Positions 33,501 to 46,703 of a stretch of DNA of 64,000 nucleotides are shown here, one piece after another. The translations under genes and the position numbers were made by a program. Under the pieces are notes generated by a model that had not been told where the DNA came from, did not search any database, and worked only from the letters and a program-made list of their open reading frames with translations. Each line of letters begins with the position of its first letter. Positions within the stretch are counted from its first letter, which is position 1. Source of the DNA: Sipunculus nudus (Eukaryota; Annelida; Sipuncula; Golfingiida; Sipunculidae); the NCBI GenBank assembly GCA_026874595.1, contig CM049321.1:50079297-50143296 (forward strand), given 5' to 3'.

Positions 33501-34330
33501 TCACAGTGTAATTTAGCTGACACAATGCGCGCATTTGCAATGTATTTGAGGCCTAATAACGTGGTTATACAAATGCAGAGGGCACTGTCCTATCGTTCCA
33601 AATTGGTGCGACAGTGCCTACAATGCATTTATATTTGGTCCATGCACCGTGATGTCCGTCTAGCAGGGACATATCTTTTGACATGCAGATCCATGTACGA
33701 ATACAGGAAATGTTACCATGTAAGTGGACTTGTTGACTGTCTATGACACCGAAGTTTGCGTTCTCATAGCAACCATACCCTTCACATAAAACGTCACGTC
33801 CTAATATGGAAATGAGAGGGAATCGTCAGGTCCTAAACGAGCCTTATTTTGTCTTATATGTAAATATCCGGGATTCGCAGCACAGGGCTTACATGATAGA
33901 GCTGTACCTCGCGTCTATCGGTATGCAGCCATCCTGACATCTCAATTAAGATGTCCCCCGGAAACCTGGATTGTATGCGGCGTACGTATACAGGATAATG
34001 GAAACCTTGCACAGCATAGGGAAAATCCACTGAATTTGAATTAAAATGTATGTTCAGCATGAAAAATACAATTCAAACAAATATTCGCTTGTTTAGTAGA
34101 GCTGATTGGCACTTATTTGCAACATGCTGTCACGAAGGTTCTGCAAAAAAACTGGCAACCTGCAAAAAATAGATTGGTCTCCCGTCGAAATCTTGCCTTT
34201 TGTGGCTTTGCGTGCTCGAATCTTCCAGAATGATTCTTTATCCCTTGATATTTATACACCGACTGTTTTGAAGCGAAAGTATTATTTCAGTTTTAAATTT
34301 GAGCAAGTGTTTTTCATATATCAGCACAGT
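30531..34330. other. Non-coding stretch with a T21 run
   Basis: The stretch contains a T21 run at about 30920-30940 and a TATCG-rich patch near 31980-32060. Open frames at 31143, 31590, 31977, 32532, 32548, 33525, 33854 and 34106 have no recognisable domain and several overlap in opposite frames. I see no supported gene. Confidence 0.4.
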
Positions 34331-34331
34331 G

Positions 34332-36330
34332 TTACCCTAATCCTTGGTAAATATACAGGTCTCTTTTACTGAAAGAGTTGTGTATATACATTGCCAAGTT
34401 ATTCAAAGCATAGACATGTTTGCATGACATAAGATGAATAAAATTTTCTTTGTTTCTTCCAACAATATATTCTCTTAAAAACTTTCTCCTTAAACATGCA
34501 TATAAATTACATTCCATTAAAAAATGAAATTCATCTTCAATAACACTTATCCCTTGGTTAAAACAAAAGATACATATACGTTCTGATTCAGAGAATTTAT
34601 GCCTTCTACCAGTCTCTATTTCAAGATCATGGAGTGAGCATCTTAATCTAGTTAAGCTCTGCCTGTGTTTCACATTTGGCACACAAGACAGATATTTTTC
34701 AGTTTCTCGTGAGGATTTATATTGTATATAATTTTGTAACCTTATACTTTTTTGTCATTTGTTGTTGTCATTCTTGTTTACAAATATCACGAGCTCGAGC
34801 ACGAGCACCAACATCTTTGACAATCCAAATATAACCAAATCCATAGGAATAAATTAAATTTTTCACCTATGTTGCCCAATTTCTTTGACTAACTGCATCT
34901 GACTGATACAAACCAAAACTTGTTTCACAAGCCTACTGTCTGGCATGTGTATTATTTTTATCCAAAATTTTATCAATTTTATAATACAATATATTTTAAC
35001 TGGAAGTCTTTCACATTCACCCAAGACAGCAGCATTTGGTGCTGATGAATTCAGCTTAAGCAAAAACTTGCAAAATTTAGTTTGTACTCTTTCTATATCA
35101 TTACATTCACCTACTCCCCATATTTCACTTTCATATGTCAGTACAGGCATAACCATTGTATCAAAGATATGAAATAGATGAGAGATTGATGCAGATTTAT
35201 CATTATCAGAATATTTCTTTATTAAACCCATTGCTTTCTGTGCCTGATTTGCCTGGTATTTGTGACATTTAGACCATTTAGCATTACTTGAGAAAATTGT
35301 ACCAAGATATTTATAAGAACTAATAGTTTCGATATTACAATTCATAAATTTCCATTTCTCACATTTTCTCAACTTCCCACCATTCCTAAATACAACCACT
35401 TTTGATATCCTAGAATCAAGTTCATGTTAAATTTTTGACAGAAGCATTCTAAAGTATGTATGTGCTTTTGGAGATTCCCGACTGTGTCTACCAACAGAAC
35501 ATTATCATCCGCATACATAAGCACATGGAGATTTGATGCCTCTTCTGTTAGAGATATACCTTGCTCCCCAGATTCATGAACCAGATTGTATAGTTCATTC
35601 ATAAAAATAATAAAGAGAGTGGGACTGATCACACACCCTTGTCTGGTCCCAATCTCACATTGAAAGTAATCAGACAGGCCTGTTTCTGATAAAACACATG
35701 ATTGTAGTTGATTATACCTTGAATTGATAATTTTCAGAAAGTTTCCTGTTTCACCACTTTTTTGTAAAACACACATCAATAAATTATGTCTAATGCTGTC
35801 GAAAGCCCTGGAAAAATCAACAAATAATGCATAAACTCTGCCTCGTGGTTTTGTAATGTATTTTTGTATTGTGGTCATAAGAATAAACATGTTATCAGTA
35901 GTACTATGGTTCCGCCTGAGCCTGCTTGTTCCTCCACAAGTATGTTCTCACTTTTAGCCCATTTTATCAACCTGTTATTTAATATTTTACAGAAAATTTT
36001 TCCTAAACAGTTTAATAATGAAATACTTCTGTAGTTATTAATATCACACCTGTCACCATTTTTGTAAAGAGGAAAAATGATTGCCTGTGCTCAGTTTTTA
36101 GGATATATTCCACAACTAAAGATTTCTTTAAATAATACTACCAACATGTCCTGAAGGTTATCAACATTATCTTTGTACAACTCTGCAACCAGCCCATCTG
36201 GTCCAGGTGCTTTGTTATTTTTCATTTCCCGTATCACCTTTCTTATTTCAAAAGAGGTTATTCTTTTATTCAGTTCTGATTCTTGAGAACTTTTATGTGC
36301 ATCAATGTTTGGTATAACTAATTCTGTGAC
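34332..36330 (-). pseudogene. Degenerate non-LTR retrotransposon (LINE): RT and C-terminal part
   Basis: Reading the minus strand, the order is KNNKAPGPDGL (36224-36188), YRSISLLN, EEQAG, FVDFSRAFDSI, TRQGCVISP, the RT active site YADD (35504-35515), KYLGTIFSSNAKW and PVLTYESEIWG. A terminal Cys/His cluster follows, CIFCFNQG...HFLMEC (about 34580-34510). This is a LINE reverse transcriptase with its C-terminal extension. Lesions are a TGA at 36091-36093, a lost base near 35916-35921, another near 35411-35421, and a TAG plus further stops after 34866. The endonuclease end is missing, so it is a 5'-truncated dead copy. Clade not assigned. Confidence 0.9.
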
Positions 36331-37013
36331 ATGTTCAGAAGTGTTATTTGAGTGGTTTTAATCAGTATACAACTGTTTAAAATGCTGATACCATTCCAGT
36401 TTTGATATGTTGTTTCTGGGATTAATTTACCCTCTGATGCAAAACTCACCAGAAAGAAGAAAAACTGCAGCATTTGTTCAGACGGAGAAAAGTAAAAGAA
36501 ACGACAATCAACTTCGCAGGGTTTGCAAACTTTTACATCCCGGGAAGTTCCTAAGTTTCCTGTCGTAATTATATTGTCACCTTTTACACATAAGACAAAC
36601 ATTGCTAACCAGAATAATTTAATCTCACGTCTTGGTTTAAAAATGTAAAGAATAATTAACAAAACCAAACCCAGCACAGACTCCGCCGTTGTTTATGGCG
36701 ACAGGCTTGTTAGCTTAACGTAGTGCCTTGAGAGCTTGCTTGTGGATGTTAAAAGGTTGCAAAACTACAAGTAATCTTCATTTTCTTCAGCAGGTCGTCG
36801 GATATGGCATTTTCTGATGTTTCTGTTCCAGAATGACATTATCTGCCCCGGTCCATTCAATTTTCAATCAAACATGCAAAACAGCAGAATACCTAGACAT
36901 ATCAACGAATCTGTTTTAGCTAACATTGTTACTGCAATATTTTTCTTTCTTTTGAATGTTTTACAGATGTCACCAGGAAATCCCAACCATTAATTACAAA
37001 GTAATATATTAAT

Positions 37014-37077
<64 letters not shown>

Positions 37078-37247
37078 TATAATTTATATTAACATATAGA
37101 AAAGTGTATGGCATTATCAAATAAGGTATTATGTTCCAGTATTGATTAAATCTAATCCGGGTTTAATGAAATTCTATTATTTTGATCACTAATATATTTC
37201 ATTTTCAATATATAAATATTATTTTCTGATTGGAATATGATTTTAAT
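36331..37247. other. Non-coding stretch with a (TA)n microsatellite
   Basis: The (TA)n run spans about 37018-37074. The 36318-36677 minus-strand frame includes a hydrophobic N-terminus but no recognisable domain and lies at the edge of the LINE. I do not call it a gene. Confidence 0.45.
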
Positions 37248-38479
37248 TATCGTTCACCAAACCTGGACCATCATCTATCATCCTACAGCATTTTAATTAA
37301 AATTAGATGAGGTACAAACAATCAACCGCCCTATAATATATACAGCAGAAAGGAATAAATCCTAAGATGGAATCAGTGGTGCTTAATTTTATTGACTTTC
37401 CTCTAATACAAATTGGCGATAAATCACCTCATGAAAGAAGAAGTAATTTGTGAAGTGACTGGATAGGAGAAATTTCAATCAGGCTTGTAATAAAACCATA
37501 AGTCAGCCATGAAGATAGTGATACAGTAAAAAGTAATATTAAGACATAAAGGAGGGTGTCGCAACCTATGCTAGAAATTAAGAAATATCGGGGATCTTGG
37601 CCGGGTAATATTCAGTGACACGGAAAGACATGATAAACTGAGCGATTGTTGGACTCGTCAGCACAACCTGTAGATGTTGTTTTTAGGACAGAAAAACGCA
37701 AGTGGCAGTTCATGGCCTGCCGTGACAGCATTATGCTTTCCTAGGAGCGCATTTAGTTTGTTAGTATATTACTAGATCATAATGGCGCACTTGACGACTT
37801 GTAGATTCATTTCTAATGATGATGACCCTGCCAGTTGACCAGAGGGACCAAGTGACAGTTTCTGAAAGATCTGGCTGCGTTAGTCACTTGCAGGATTTGA
37901 GAGGAATAAAGAAAGTGAACCCCTTAGGACACACATGGCATCGTTCCCGACAATTAACGAAAGGAGAAGGGATAGATGGCGCACGGACTGCACTGTTGAC
38001 TTGGCCAGGGACAAGGTCCAGCAATCCTCATTAGCATCGTGAAAGTGGATACTAATGTGTTTTAATGTTTCTTTTGATAAACCTTAGATGGCTAGAAACT
38101 GTTGCCTACTGGGCGCAAAACAGCAAGGTGCTTTTGATAACAACCAGACACCGCTCAGCCCAGGGGCTCACAGGAACAGCAGGCACGCCCATTCCGCAAC
38201 CGGAGTTCCCCTACTACAAATGCGACATATGGCGCTAAAAGTTCACTAACGGTGACATTGACGTTGTTTCTAATAATAGGCGCTGTATAAGCCCCTTCCC
38301 AAGGATTTAAGGAAAATAGGTAAAATGAGCCCCTTAGGAGTCACTTGCACCTTTCTAGACAATTTGAGACTAAAAATGAGCACATTCGTTGTGCCAAAGG
38401 GGACATCAGCGAGAGTGTCAAAACAATGGCCACAGAGGAGTTACGAGACAAAGATTGGGTGACACCACCGTCAGTTATA

Positions 38480-38560
38480 AAACAGATGTGAATTATCTTA
38501 GGGTGAAGTTTAGAGGATAAAAGCTTGAGGTCTTGAGTTCCATCCCGGTATATACTGTTA
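38480..38560 (+). repeat. Possible tRNA-like SINE head
   Basis: ATCTTAGGGTGAAGTTTAGA (38495) could be a degenerate box A and CTTGAGTTCCATCCCGG (38534) a degenerate box B, at a plausible spacing. It lies within the 38196-38690 block that copy B lacks, which fits an insertion. Weak. Confidence 0.25.
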
Positions 38561-39552
38561 AAGCTTTGAGGTCAATATCGATATAACCTCAGAGAAAGAT
38601 TCAGTTTGATGTCTCAACGATAGATATAAATTCTAGCTTATTCGATGCCCCGTGAACATAAAATCTCCAGCAGAGAAGGCATAATAACAACATTTATTTT
38701 CAGGTTTTCCCTCATCCGATAGTTCGTCACACCAAAAATGCATGTACCTATCTTTAAGTCAGCTATATTCACATGCCTTTTCTGTACAATTGATGTTATT
38801 TTTATAAGGTATACATTTATAAATTGTATAGGTACTTCGTGTACTTATAACGCCTTTGTAATGGATGTATATGAGCGTGTTTATCAACAACGGTGGGTGC
38901 GGCAATGTTGAAAAACAAAAAAAAATATGTAACCTAAGATGGTTGGGTGTATTTGTGAGTGGGCTAAAATGTCATGTGTAGCATAAACAAAAATCTGGTT
39001 CGTCTGATATGCCCCCAGATGTCCTTGTTATATGTGTTTAGAGCTTTAAGCGGCCGCTATTATAAAATACGTGGATACTAACTGCAACAAAAGTCATTTG
39101 TACGTTTCTTGCATATTCTTTAAAATAAAAGAAAAAAGGTCCAAGGGGTTATTATCTTTAGTTAATGTACGTAAAATTTTGGAATGGGACCCTATTAATT
39201 TACACGTAATACAAAGCGGCAGGAAATGTTGTTAGTTATTCCAGCTTTAGGTGACATTATGGTATACTATACTTTAAAGCAGTTTAAGCTACCTATAGAC
39301 AATGACAAATTGTGTCCATTATGATATGAAATTGGTTAACGTGAAGAAACATTGTACATACCCGATTTAAAGAAATGTTGTACTGTTAAAAGGTATTAAA
39401 CTAAGGTAAATGAAACGTGACGGTGAAAATGAGCTTATACAAAAGCCAGTCACTGTGCATGCTGCTTAAGGGTAAACGAATCTAAGGGATTTAGAGTTTG
39501 CTCGCTCGGTCTTTCTTCGTGCTCCACACTCTAAAAACTGAGGAGATATTTC

Positions 39553-40240
39553 ATGTTTCTATTTAAAACACCATTCTGTCCCATTTTTCGAAACATGTTT
39601 CCAGCATGTTTCATGAGTCACAGATGTTTCATCTGCGAAAACATGTTTTTAATCCTCTTGAAACATGTTTATATATAAAACATGTTTCACACACAGAGAA
39701 AATTTCATGGAAAGTAAGATTAAACATGTCTCTGTGTTACATGTTTTTATATGAAATATGACGCATATATGACATGTCTTAAGACATGTCTCATTTTTCA
39801 TAAAACATGTAACTATTTAAAACGTTTGTTTAGCCTAAAACATGTAGTTGTCCCATTTTTCGAAACATGCTTTCTCCTAAGAAACATGTTTTAAACTTAG
39901 AGTTAAACATGTCTCAGTGTTACATGTCTTTATATGAAATATGTCACATATAAGACATGTTTTATGACATGTTTTACTTTCATAAAACATGTAATTATTC
40001 AAAACGTCTGTTCAGCCTAAAACGTGTAGTTGTCCCTATTTTTGAAACATGTGTTTTCCAAAGAAACATGTTTTAACTTAGAGTAAAACATGTCACTGTG
40101 TTTCATGTTTTTATATGAAATATGTTTCAAAAGAAAGTTTCGTTTTCCTAGAAAAAAATTACATTTGCCCATCGAAGGCATATCAGCATTTTAATCATGT
40201 CTCAAAAATGTTTACAAAATGAAACATGTTTTGAAAAATA
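39553..40240. repeat. Subterminal ~182-bp tandem repeat rich in AAACATGTTT
   Basis: AAACATGTCTCTGTGTTACA at 39722 recurs as AAACATGTCTCAGTGTTACA at 39905 and AAACATGTCACTGTGTTTCA at 40085 (steps 183 and 180). Each unit also has CCCATTTTTCGAAACATG and TTTATATGAAATATG. The core word AAACATGTTT is its own reverse complement. More than 30 ACATGT words lie in under 700 bases. The opposite end (45680-45850) has the same words, as expected for transposase-binding sites. Confidence 0.9.
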
Positions 40241-40299
40241 TTTAAAGTCACAGACAATGTTTTTTGTTGTTTGTCTTTGCCGTTTTATGTCCACTGCAA

Positions 40300-43170
40300 C
40301 CATTATGAAAACCTGAAGAGGTGCTTCTGATGAAACAACTCACAAATTTACTGGAAAGATAACATTTATTCCTTAGACAATGCTTTCTAATTTGAAGGAT
40401 GCACTGAACAGGAAACGTTTCCAGTATGGGTTATCAATTATAGGTTATTTTATAAAGCTTCCAGGAACCTTAAATAATTGATTGCCTCCTAAATTTTCCC
40501 AGATCAAATACATTACCGCCAGGTGCTGAAGACGAAACCTTATCTATCATAATAATAGAAACATATATCAAAACAGAATTACTTATTGTGGGTATAGAAA
40601 CATATTAAAAGTGATTTAAAATACCAGGTATAAGTCTAAGACTCATAACTGGTCCCACATCATTATAAAAGGCAGGAACACTTATCTCAAATGATGAAAA
40701 AAGAATATTTTATATATCAGTATATTTAAATGGGCAATGCTGATAGTTTGATGGCAGTTCATGGCTTCTACAAAATTTTCGTTAGTTTAAAAATGCTTGG
40801 CATAAAAATGTGGAATACATAGTGCAGAGCTTTATCAGAAATGGCCATGTATATTATATTTGAAATACACAGGTTTCTGTAAGTGTTCTTTTACAAAAGA
40901 TGATTTCACGCACATTAACAGCAATAAGATAAGGTTTATTTAGGATCTACTTAAATATCTGTTGTCTGCATGTATTCATTTATCATATCAATACTGAATG
41001 TACCAGTACTGGTAAAATTTTGTCTTCCCCATAGCTGTATACACAAATATTATTAACTATGAATTAAAATAATAATTAAACCTAGCAAACCTAATCTGAT
41101 CTGCTGCACAATGAATAACAAGGAACTTGTGGGTCATGGCGCTCAGCTGGAATTGGTCAAGAGAAAATTTGTATAAAATCCTAGTAAATGGGAATGAGGC
41201 AATATTTTATTTTTTTATTAATATTTTAAAAATCTTCAGCATATAAATATACACATAACATGTTCTACCGAGTTGCATTACTTACACATTTGGGGTGTTT
41301 GGTGTCAATTTTACAATTTTATGGACAACCTGAAAGATGCTGGAGCCTCTCATGATAACACATTTGTAAAATTAAAGATTTCATATTCTGACTGTAACAT
41401 GCATGTAATAAATACCCACTTGGACTGTGTGAAACCCTTATAAATATACAATAAGGAAGAAAGTGGAGGTGAGCTACAGTATAATAATACACATTTAATT
41501 TAATAATTGCAATAAGGAAAAAAAGATTGGTGATGAAAGAATCCATTTGATTAAGAAAAATTTTAATTATTATTTCTAAAAACTGGTTTAACATATTGCC
41601 AGTTTAGCTAAAAATGAAATTATATGAACTTTTACTCGATATACCTGACTGCAAGCACCAGTGTTATGCTCAGTAATGCCCAGCCAGCTTAAGAGATTTG
41701 AATGAAATGCTATAATGTATACACCAATTTTGTATAGTTTGCAAGTTTTATTTCAATATTTAATTTCAGAAATTTAATTTAATTTAAAAAATCAACTAAG
41801 TTGACAATTCAAGAGAAAACAGATTCGAAACATTTAAATAATGGCTAAAGGTAGCTGCTCTCATAGCTTTAATATATAATAAATAAGTTTAAACCTATTA
41901 CAATTTACAACTGAAAATTTACAGCTTGCATTAAATTCTTAAAACCCAAATCGTCTTAGTCAGCGAGCTAAAACTGTAAAGTTGAATAATTATTTGATAA
42001 AAACCTCTTAAAAAGTTGCTCTTGAATTTCTAATAGACATAAGAACATATAAGTGTATCAAATTTTTCTTAACATTAAATATCTTTCTTCTTCCAAAAGA
42101 AAACTTGAAACATGCATTATATTTTACGAGTGATAATTTTTTTATATGAAGTATACTCCTTTTAGACATTTTTTTTTTATGTTGGACAGTTTTCTACAAT
42201 CTAACCTAAAACATCCTGAAGCAGAAAACAACTTAGGTTTACAAGCATGAAAAAACTGCAAATTAAATGTCCCAATACTATAAATATTTGCATGCTCTGT
42301 GTGTAACAACTGCAAGTATCGCAATTATATAAAACTGACTGCATAATATTTATGTTTTAGAAGGTAGCAAAACTGATCTCAGATCATGAATGAGCATTTA
42401 CATAATTCAGACATGCCAATATATTTACTTTCAGTGTTTCTGGCTTCAGTCTGACTACAGCCAATTTTTTACAGCCAAAAAGGGTAATATAAAATACAGA
42501 AAAGGCTGGCATCAACAAAGTCTTCCATGACTGAAGATTTCTCAGCAATTCAGCATAGTTGAGAGGCACATCAGCTGCTATTCTGATTAGTGTATCAAAA
42601 GAATCTATCAGAGCAATACTGAAAGCACGCTAATTAATTTCATAATACCGAATCCTTGGTTGGTATCACTTTAATATAAATTTAAATTAGAATCCTAAAA
42701 CTAGGCCTCCATCTGTAAATACTTGAAGCTTTACAAGGTTACATTTATGCAATCAATCATGACAATTAAATACTACAAATTACACATTTGCCATATATAG
42801 CCTGTACCATCACATTTGGAACTTTAACATAAATACAAATTTGGTGCAAATGAAGCCTCATACAAATAATGAAATACATGATAAATCAGCCAGAATGTAC
42901 AAGATTAAGTAACTGGTGTATGTTCGCAGTGATTCATCAAACATTTCTAAGAGTTGGAAAAATCCAATTACCATAAAAAAGAGTGAAACATTTTACAAAT
43001 GTGAATAGTAAAATTCATAAAAGATTTCTTAGAAAATATGTTGAACACTAAGGATGTAACAAAAGAATCAAATACTAAATTATTTTAATGCAGCTTTAAA
43101 AATTGTGGAAGAAGTTGACTTGTCCTTATTGGGCTCTTTATTTTCAAGACACTCTTCCTGAAGTGGATGG
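40300..43170. other. Interior of the CACTA-like element, no clear gene
   Basis: AT-rich DNA. GTGGGTCATGGCGCTCAGCTGG (41129-41150; first 20 bases shown would be enough to match) is the inverted 3' end of a GCTCAGCTGA repeat. Minus-strand frames at 42142-42324 and 42384-42569 are open and the second is preceded by a T/C-rich AG acceptor-like site near 42620, but I do not recognise either product. Confidence 0.4.
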
Positions 43171-43175
43171 AGAAG

Positions 43176-43406
43176 TTACATGTATTGGGCTGGGTTAGTT
43201 ATATTAAGAATAGAGTGCGAGGAAGTACCTCGAAGTAGGTACGAGGTTTTCCATACTGAACCATTCTCAATTAAACATATTTTCATGGAGTCACTCAAAA
43301 TAGCACCTGACCTCACTTCTCCATTGTCTATGATAAAACAGGTGTTGGTTCTGTACCCTCTTGTGTACAAAATGAATCTTCTTTGACATCTTTCTGAAAA
43401 AATTGT
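43176..43406 (-). pseudogene. Possible C-terminal transposase remnant of the CACTA-like element
   Basis: After an acceptor-like TTTTTTCAG (minus strand, near 43400) an open frame reads RFILYTRGYRTNTCFIIDNG, then EVRSGAILSDSMKICLIENG, to a stop near 43176. The pattern of an aromatic residue, then R and N, then a short acidic-Gly turn and hydrophobic strands resembles the small C-terminal beta domain of animal CACTA transposases. This is recall of a pattern, not an alignment. Its position inside an element with CACT ends supports it. No catalytic core was found nearby. Confidence 0.3.
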
Positions 43407-44014
43407 AGCAATTTATCAGTAGCTAAATTATGTTATTTCCATAGTCAGTTTGGAGAAAAAGATAGTATTTACTGTCAGAAACACAGCTGACAGTTCTTAA
43501 ACATGCATGCAGCTGCATGGAATGCACTGACATCAGCTAGATACTGACACAAGTCCAAGAAGAATTCATAACAGTTATTTATATGGAGTTTTTTTTATTG
43601 AAAATGTCCACTTCTTACATTTTCTTCAAATACTGTTTACACCTGGTATAATAATGATGATATATAAGAATAAGGCCTCTAAAGCCTCTTTAATGGAATA
43701 ATATGAATGTTTACAACAATAGGATCAAAGACCCCTCAGGAATTTAAAGCTGCTGGTTAGCAAAACATATTGCAAGCATCTGTCATTTAATAATTCAGTG
43801 GTTTTAAAAAATAAAACATCACATGTATTTTATGTTTAATCGAGGATTAAAAATATATTACCTGCAAATATGTTCAACTAGAAAACTTCAACTATTACCA
43901 AAAATTATACAAGAGGGAAAAATTTGCATACTTGTGTAAAAATAAAAAAAAAATTGGATAAAGTGAAGCAAGAATTACTAAATTAAATATTCACTCTCTC
44001 CCCAAATTCACTCT

Positions 44015-44380
44015 AAAATGGGAAAACTGGAACCATTATACCACCATTACCACCAATATACCCACATCCAACCTTGGTACCCTGGAAACCATCCCACCAC
44101 CAATATTTACCCACCAGGTATGGGTATCCAATGCAGTCCCACCACCAACACCCATGGACACACATCCAGCCTTGGTACCCAGGACTCCATTCAACCAACA
44201 CCTATGTACACACCGCCAGTCATGTATTCACACATCTAGACTTGGTACTCACAACCCAGTTCAACCAACACCCATGTACACACACCCAGCCTTGGCACCC
44301 TTGACTAAAATCCACAAGCACCACACATCAAGCATTGGAACCTATTTCACCATCTCCACCCATGTGCACACATTCAGCAT
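44015..44380. repeat. Degenerate CCACCAA/ACACCCA minisatellite
   Basis: CCTTGGTACCC-like words occur at 44072, 44170, 44240 and 44290, separated by variable CA-rich spacers with TTCAACCAACACCYATGTACA repeated at 44191 and 44260. Open frames on both strands (44013-44414) are His/Pro/Thr-rich readings of the repeat. Confidence 0.8.
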
Positions 44381-44419
44381 TGATAAGATGCATAAATTAC
44401 CATTTTGTTTATGATGTGC

Positions 44420-45670
44420 CCATGAGGTAATTTTTGAACATGCTGCAGATTTTAATCTACACAAATATGATATTGTACATAATTACAGGTTTTGAATTTG
44501 CTAATTTTATCATTCTGATCACAAATTTCTTATGTCTTCCTTATTCATCTTCAAATTTAAGGTTTCAGTAAAACTGCCTTGAAAAAATTAACAAAATTAT
44601 CTTGACACAGCCTACTTATTGCATCACGTTTGAAAAATAAATATCTTACCTACTCAGCAGCCTATATACATGTAAACTTGGGTCCACAATGCACCCAAAG
44701 ATGGGTCATGGTAATGCCGAACCAAACTGAATTTTGTACAGTAGTTTCTAATAAAAAGCTGCTAATGACCACTTGTTTTACTTTAAAAATATATAAAAAC
44801 AACATGTCTATTTTAAATCAATTTTTTAAATATAAAAAAAACACTCCAAAGTTCAACGACTGCTACAGTCATTAACATTCCTGCTTGCTTGATTGCCCCC
44901 TCTTAAATGTACTTACTTGCAGGGGCATCAATATGGATGGGGGGGTGGGCACCCCCTCCCCCCAGAAGATAAATTGAAGCTACTACTTACTTGTGTTCTG
45001 GACTCACATGGAATAAGTGCACTGGAAAATCTTATATTCAGGGGCGCGGCATTGTGGGATTGGGGGTTCCAAGGGGTCAAGAAAGTCCCCCCCCCCCTTT
45101 ACAATGACAACCAGTGAATTATTGGCCCTTCAGAGGGCTGTATCCCATCAGCTTTTGAAAAGTTAAGCTTTTAAAGGACTTTTATTTTGGAAATCCCCCC
45201 GAGGTTAGACCCCCCCCCCCCACCAACCTTTCCAAAATCCTGTACATACCCTTGTATATGAATTGTCCCATAAGTGACATTACTGTATTTGAATTGTATT
45301 TGAATGGTGGTTTGTACTTTACATTGCATATTAATTTTTGTGAAGGTAAAATGTTGTACTTTATATAAAGCCTAAATATTTGTATCTCTATGAGCGATAT
45401 TATGAATATATATACTGTTCACAAACTTCACGTTTGACTCACCTTTTAATTTTTGGCAAATTATATTTTGGGTTGCTACAGGAAACCTTCTCTTCGCCCA
45501 AGACTGAATATCATCAAAGGTGGACCTGGTAATTGCTCAAAATCACGTTCCGTTTTCTCGGAAGTTTTCATCTCTCCCGCGATCACTGGCAATCAGTTTA
45601 TCATAGGAATTGGGAGAATATCCGGTCATGTGATCAGTGGAAAAAATTAACGGCGATTAAAACAAGTAAA
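44420..45670. other. Right interior of the CACTA-like element
   Basis: No gene is recognised. GGGGCATCAATATGGATGGG (44934) and two C runs (45087-45097, 45210-45221) are G/C-rich repeat fragments in AT-rich DNA. AAACATGTTT-type words start at about 45680. Confidence 0.4.
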
Positions 45671-45951
45671 ATGTAATATCCCGCGCGAAACATGTCTTAA
45701 AACATGTGTTACACATGTTTCACACATGTAACGACATAGCATGATGTTTCAATGGACCCAATTTTGAAAAAAAGGTGAACCATGTTTTGAAACATGTTTA
45801 AAATTGAAACATGTTTGCATACAAAACATGCTAAACATCATGTAAAACATCTGTGGAACGTAATTCTTTAGAGTGCACATAAGATCACGAAACTTCAATG
45901 CATGATGTCATGAATAATTTATACCCAACCTGAAATCGTTTCACCAAGGGG

Positions 45952-46703
45952 CACCCTATTTTGCAACCTCGATAAAAGGGCTGCTTTTCCCCGAGGGTTT
46001 CATATTCAGGATTGTATCCCACTCGGACTACGGTTTAAGACCATGTCACATTACGTTCTGTCTTCTAATACTGTTATTATATACCCGAGGTTCTTTTAAT
46101 ATATAATATACTTTGGAAATATTGAACTAAGACGACCCATGCTCCCATATCACATTATTATTTCATATGAGAGGGAATTTGTTAAACTTCAAATGGGACT
46201 AGTGTGGCCTACGGCATCGCTTGTTATATTAACCAAGAAATACCCTTTTAACACACACACAATCACGTAAAGGCTGTTATCTGATTAGTAAAAGTCTTTT
46301 TTAATAGTGTGACATAAAGAATGTATAAAAAATGAATAACTCTTATTTATTCTTTACTCCCTTTTCCTATGTTATCATATATTTTTTATTAATATATTAA
46401 CTTTGCAGAAGTTATCTTCACACCAAAGTTTAATACACAAACAAACGCATAAATGTTTGACTGTAAGCAAGTTACAGTTTTATATAATAAATGACTAAGA
46501 AAATATGCGTCGAGGTATAATCAGATAGATAAGTAAATAGATATAGAGATAGACAGATAGATAGAGAGAGAGAAAGAAAGAGAGAAAGAGAGAGAGAGAG
46601 GGAGAGAGCAATAATTCTTATGTGGGGAGTAAACAAGATTTTTTTGATCAAGCAATTTGTCTCAGCATGGTTTATGGACAGAAACGAGAATATATATATA
46701 TTA
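45952..46703 (+). repeat. Left arm of a large inverted repeat
   Basis: The arm matches the reverse complement of 49344-50228 from GCACCCTATTTTGCAACCTC through CCCGAGGTTCTTTTAATATA and CTAGTGTGGCC-type text to CATGGTTTATGGACAGAAAC. It includes a GATA/GA microsatellite at about 46522-46609. Copy B has no counterpart at this site. The 650 bases on its left and right (38960-39526 with 45876-45951, and 46704-47400) are two copies of the same segment. Confidence 0.9.
46522..46609. repeat. (GATA)n/(GA)n microsatellite
   Basis: Short GATA units followed by GA-rich repeats. The corresponding place in the right arm has an expanded (CT)n and (TATC)n run, so the locus changed length after the inverted arms separated. 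Confidence 0.9.

Larger units (their letters stand above)
39527..45875. mobile_element. CACTA (En/Spm)-like DNA transposon, 6.35 kb
   Basis: Copy B and 47286-47310 give the empty site GTGCTCCACATAAG. Here it is split by a block that begins CACTCTAAAA (39527) and ends TTTAGAGTG (45875), with CA on both sides (39525-39526 and 45876-45877). Terminal CACT and a 2-bp duplication fit animal En/Spm elements. Both ends are packed with AAACATGTTT-type words (39553-40240 and 45680-45850). Inside are AT-rich DNA, a fragment of a GCTCAGCTGA repeat (41129-41150, inverted), a minisatellite (44.0-44.4 kb), C runs and a weak transposase remnant on the minus strand. The reading is degenerate, so this copy is dead. 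Confidence 0.75.

Noticed and set aside
34332-36330. Live LINE encoding separate small proteins
   Set aside because: The three open frames are pieces of one reverse transcriptase reading broken by one-base losses and stop codons.
44013-44414. His/Pro/Tyr-rich or Trp/Gly-rich small proteins
   Set aside because: They are opposite-strand readings of one degenerate CA-rich minisatellite.
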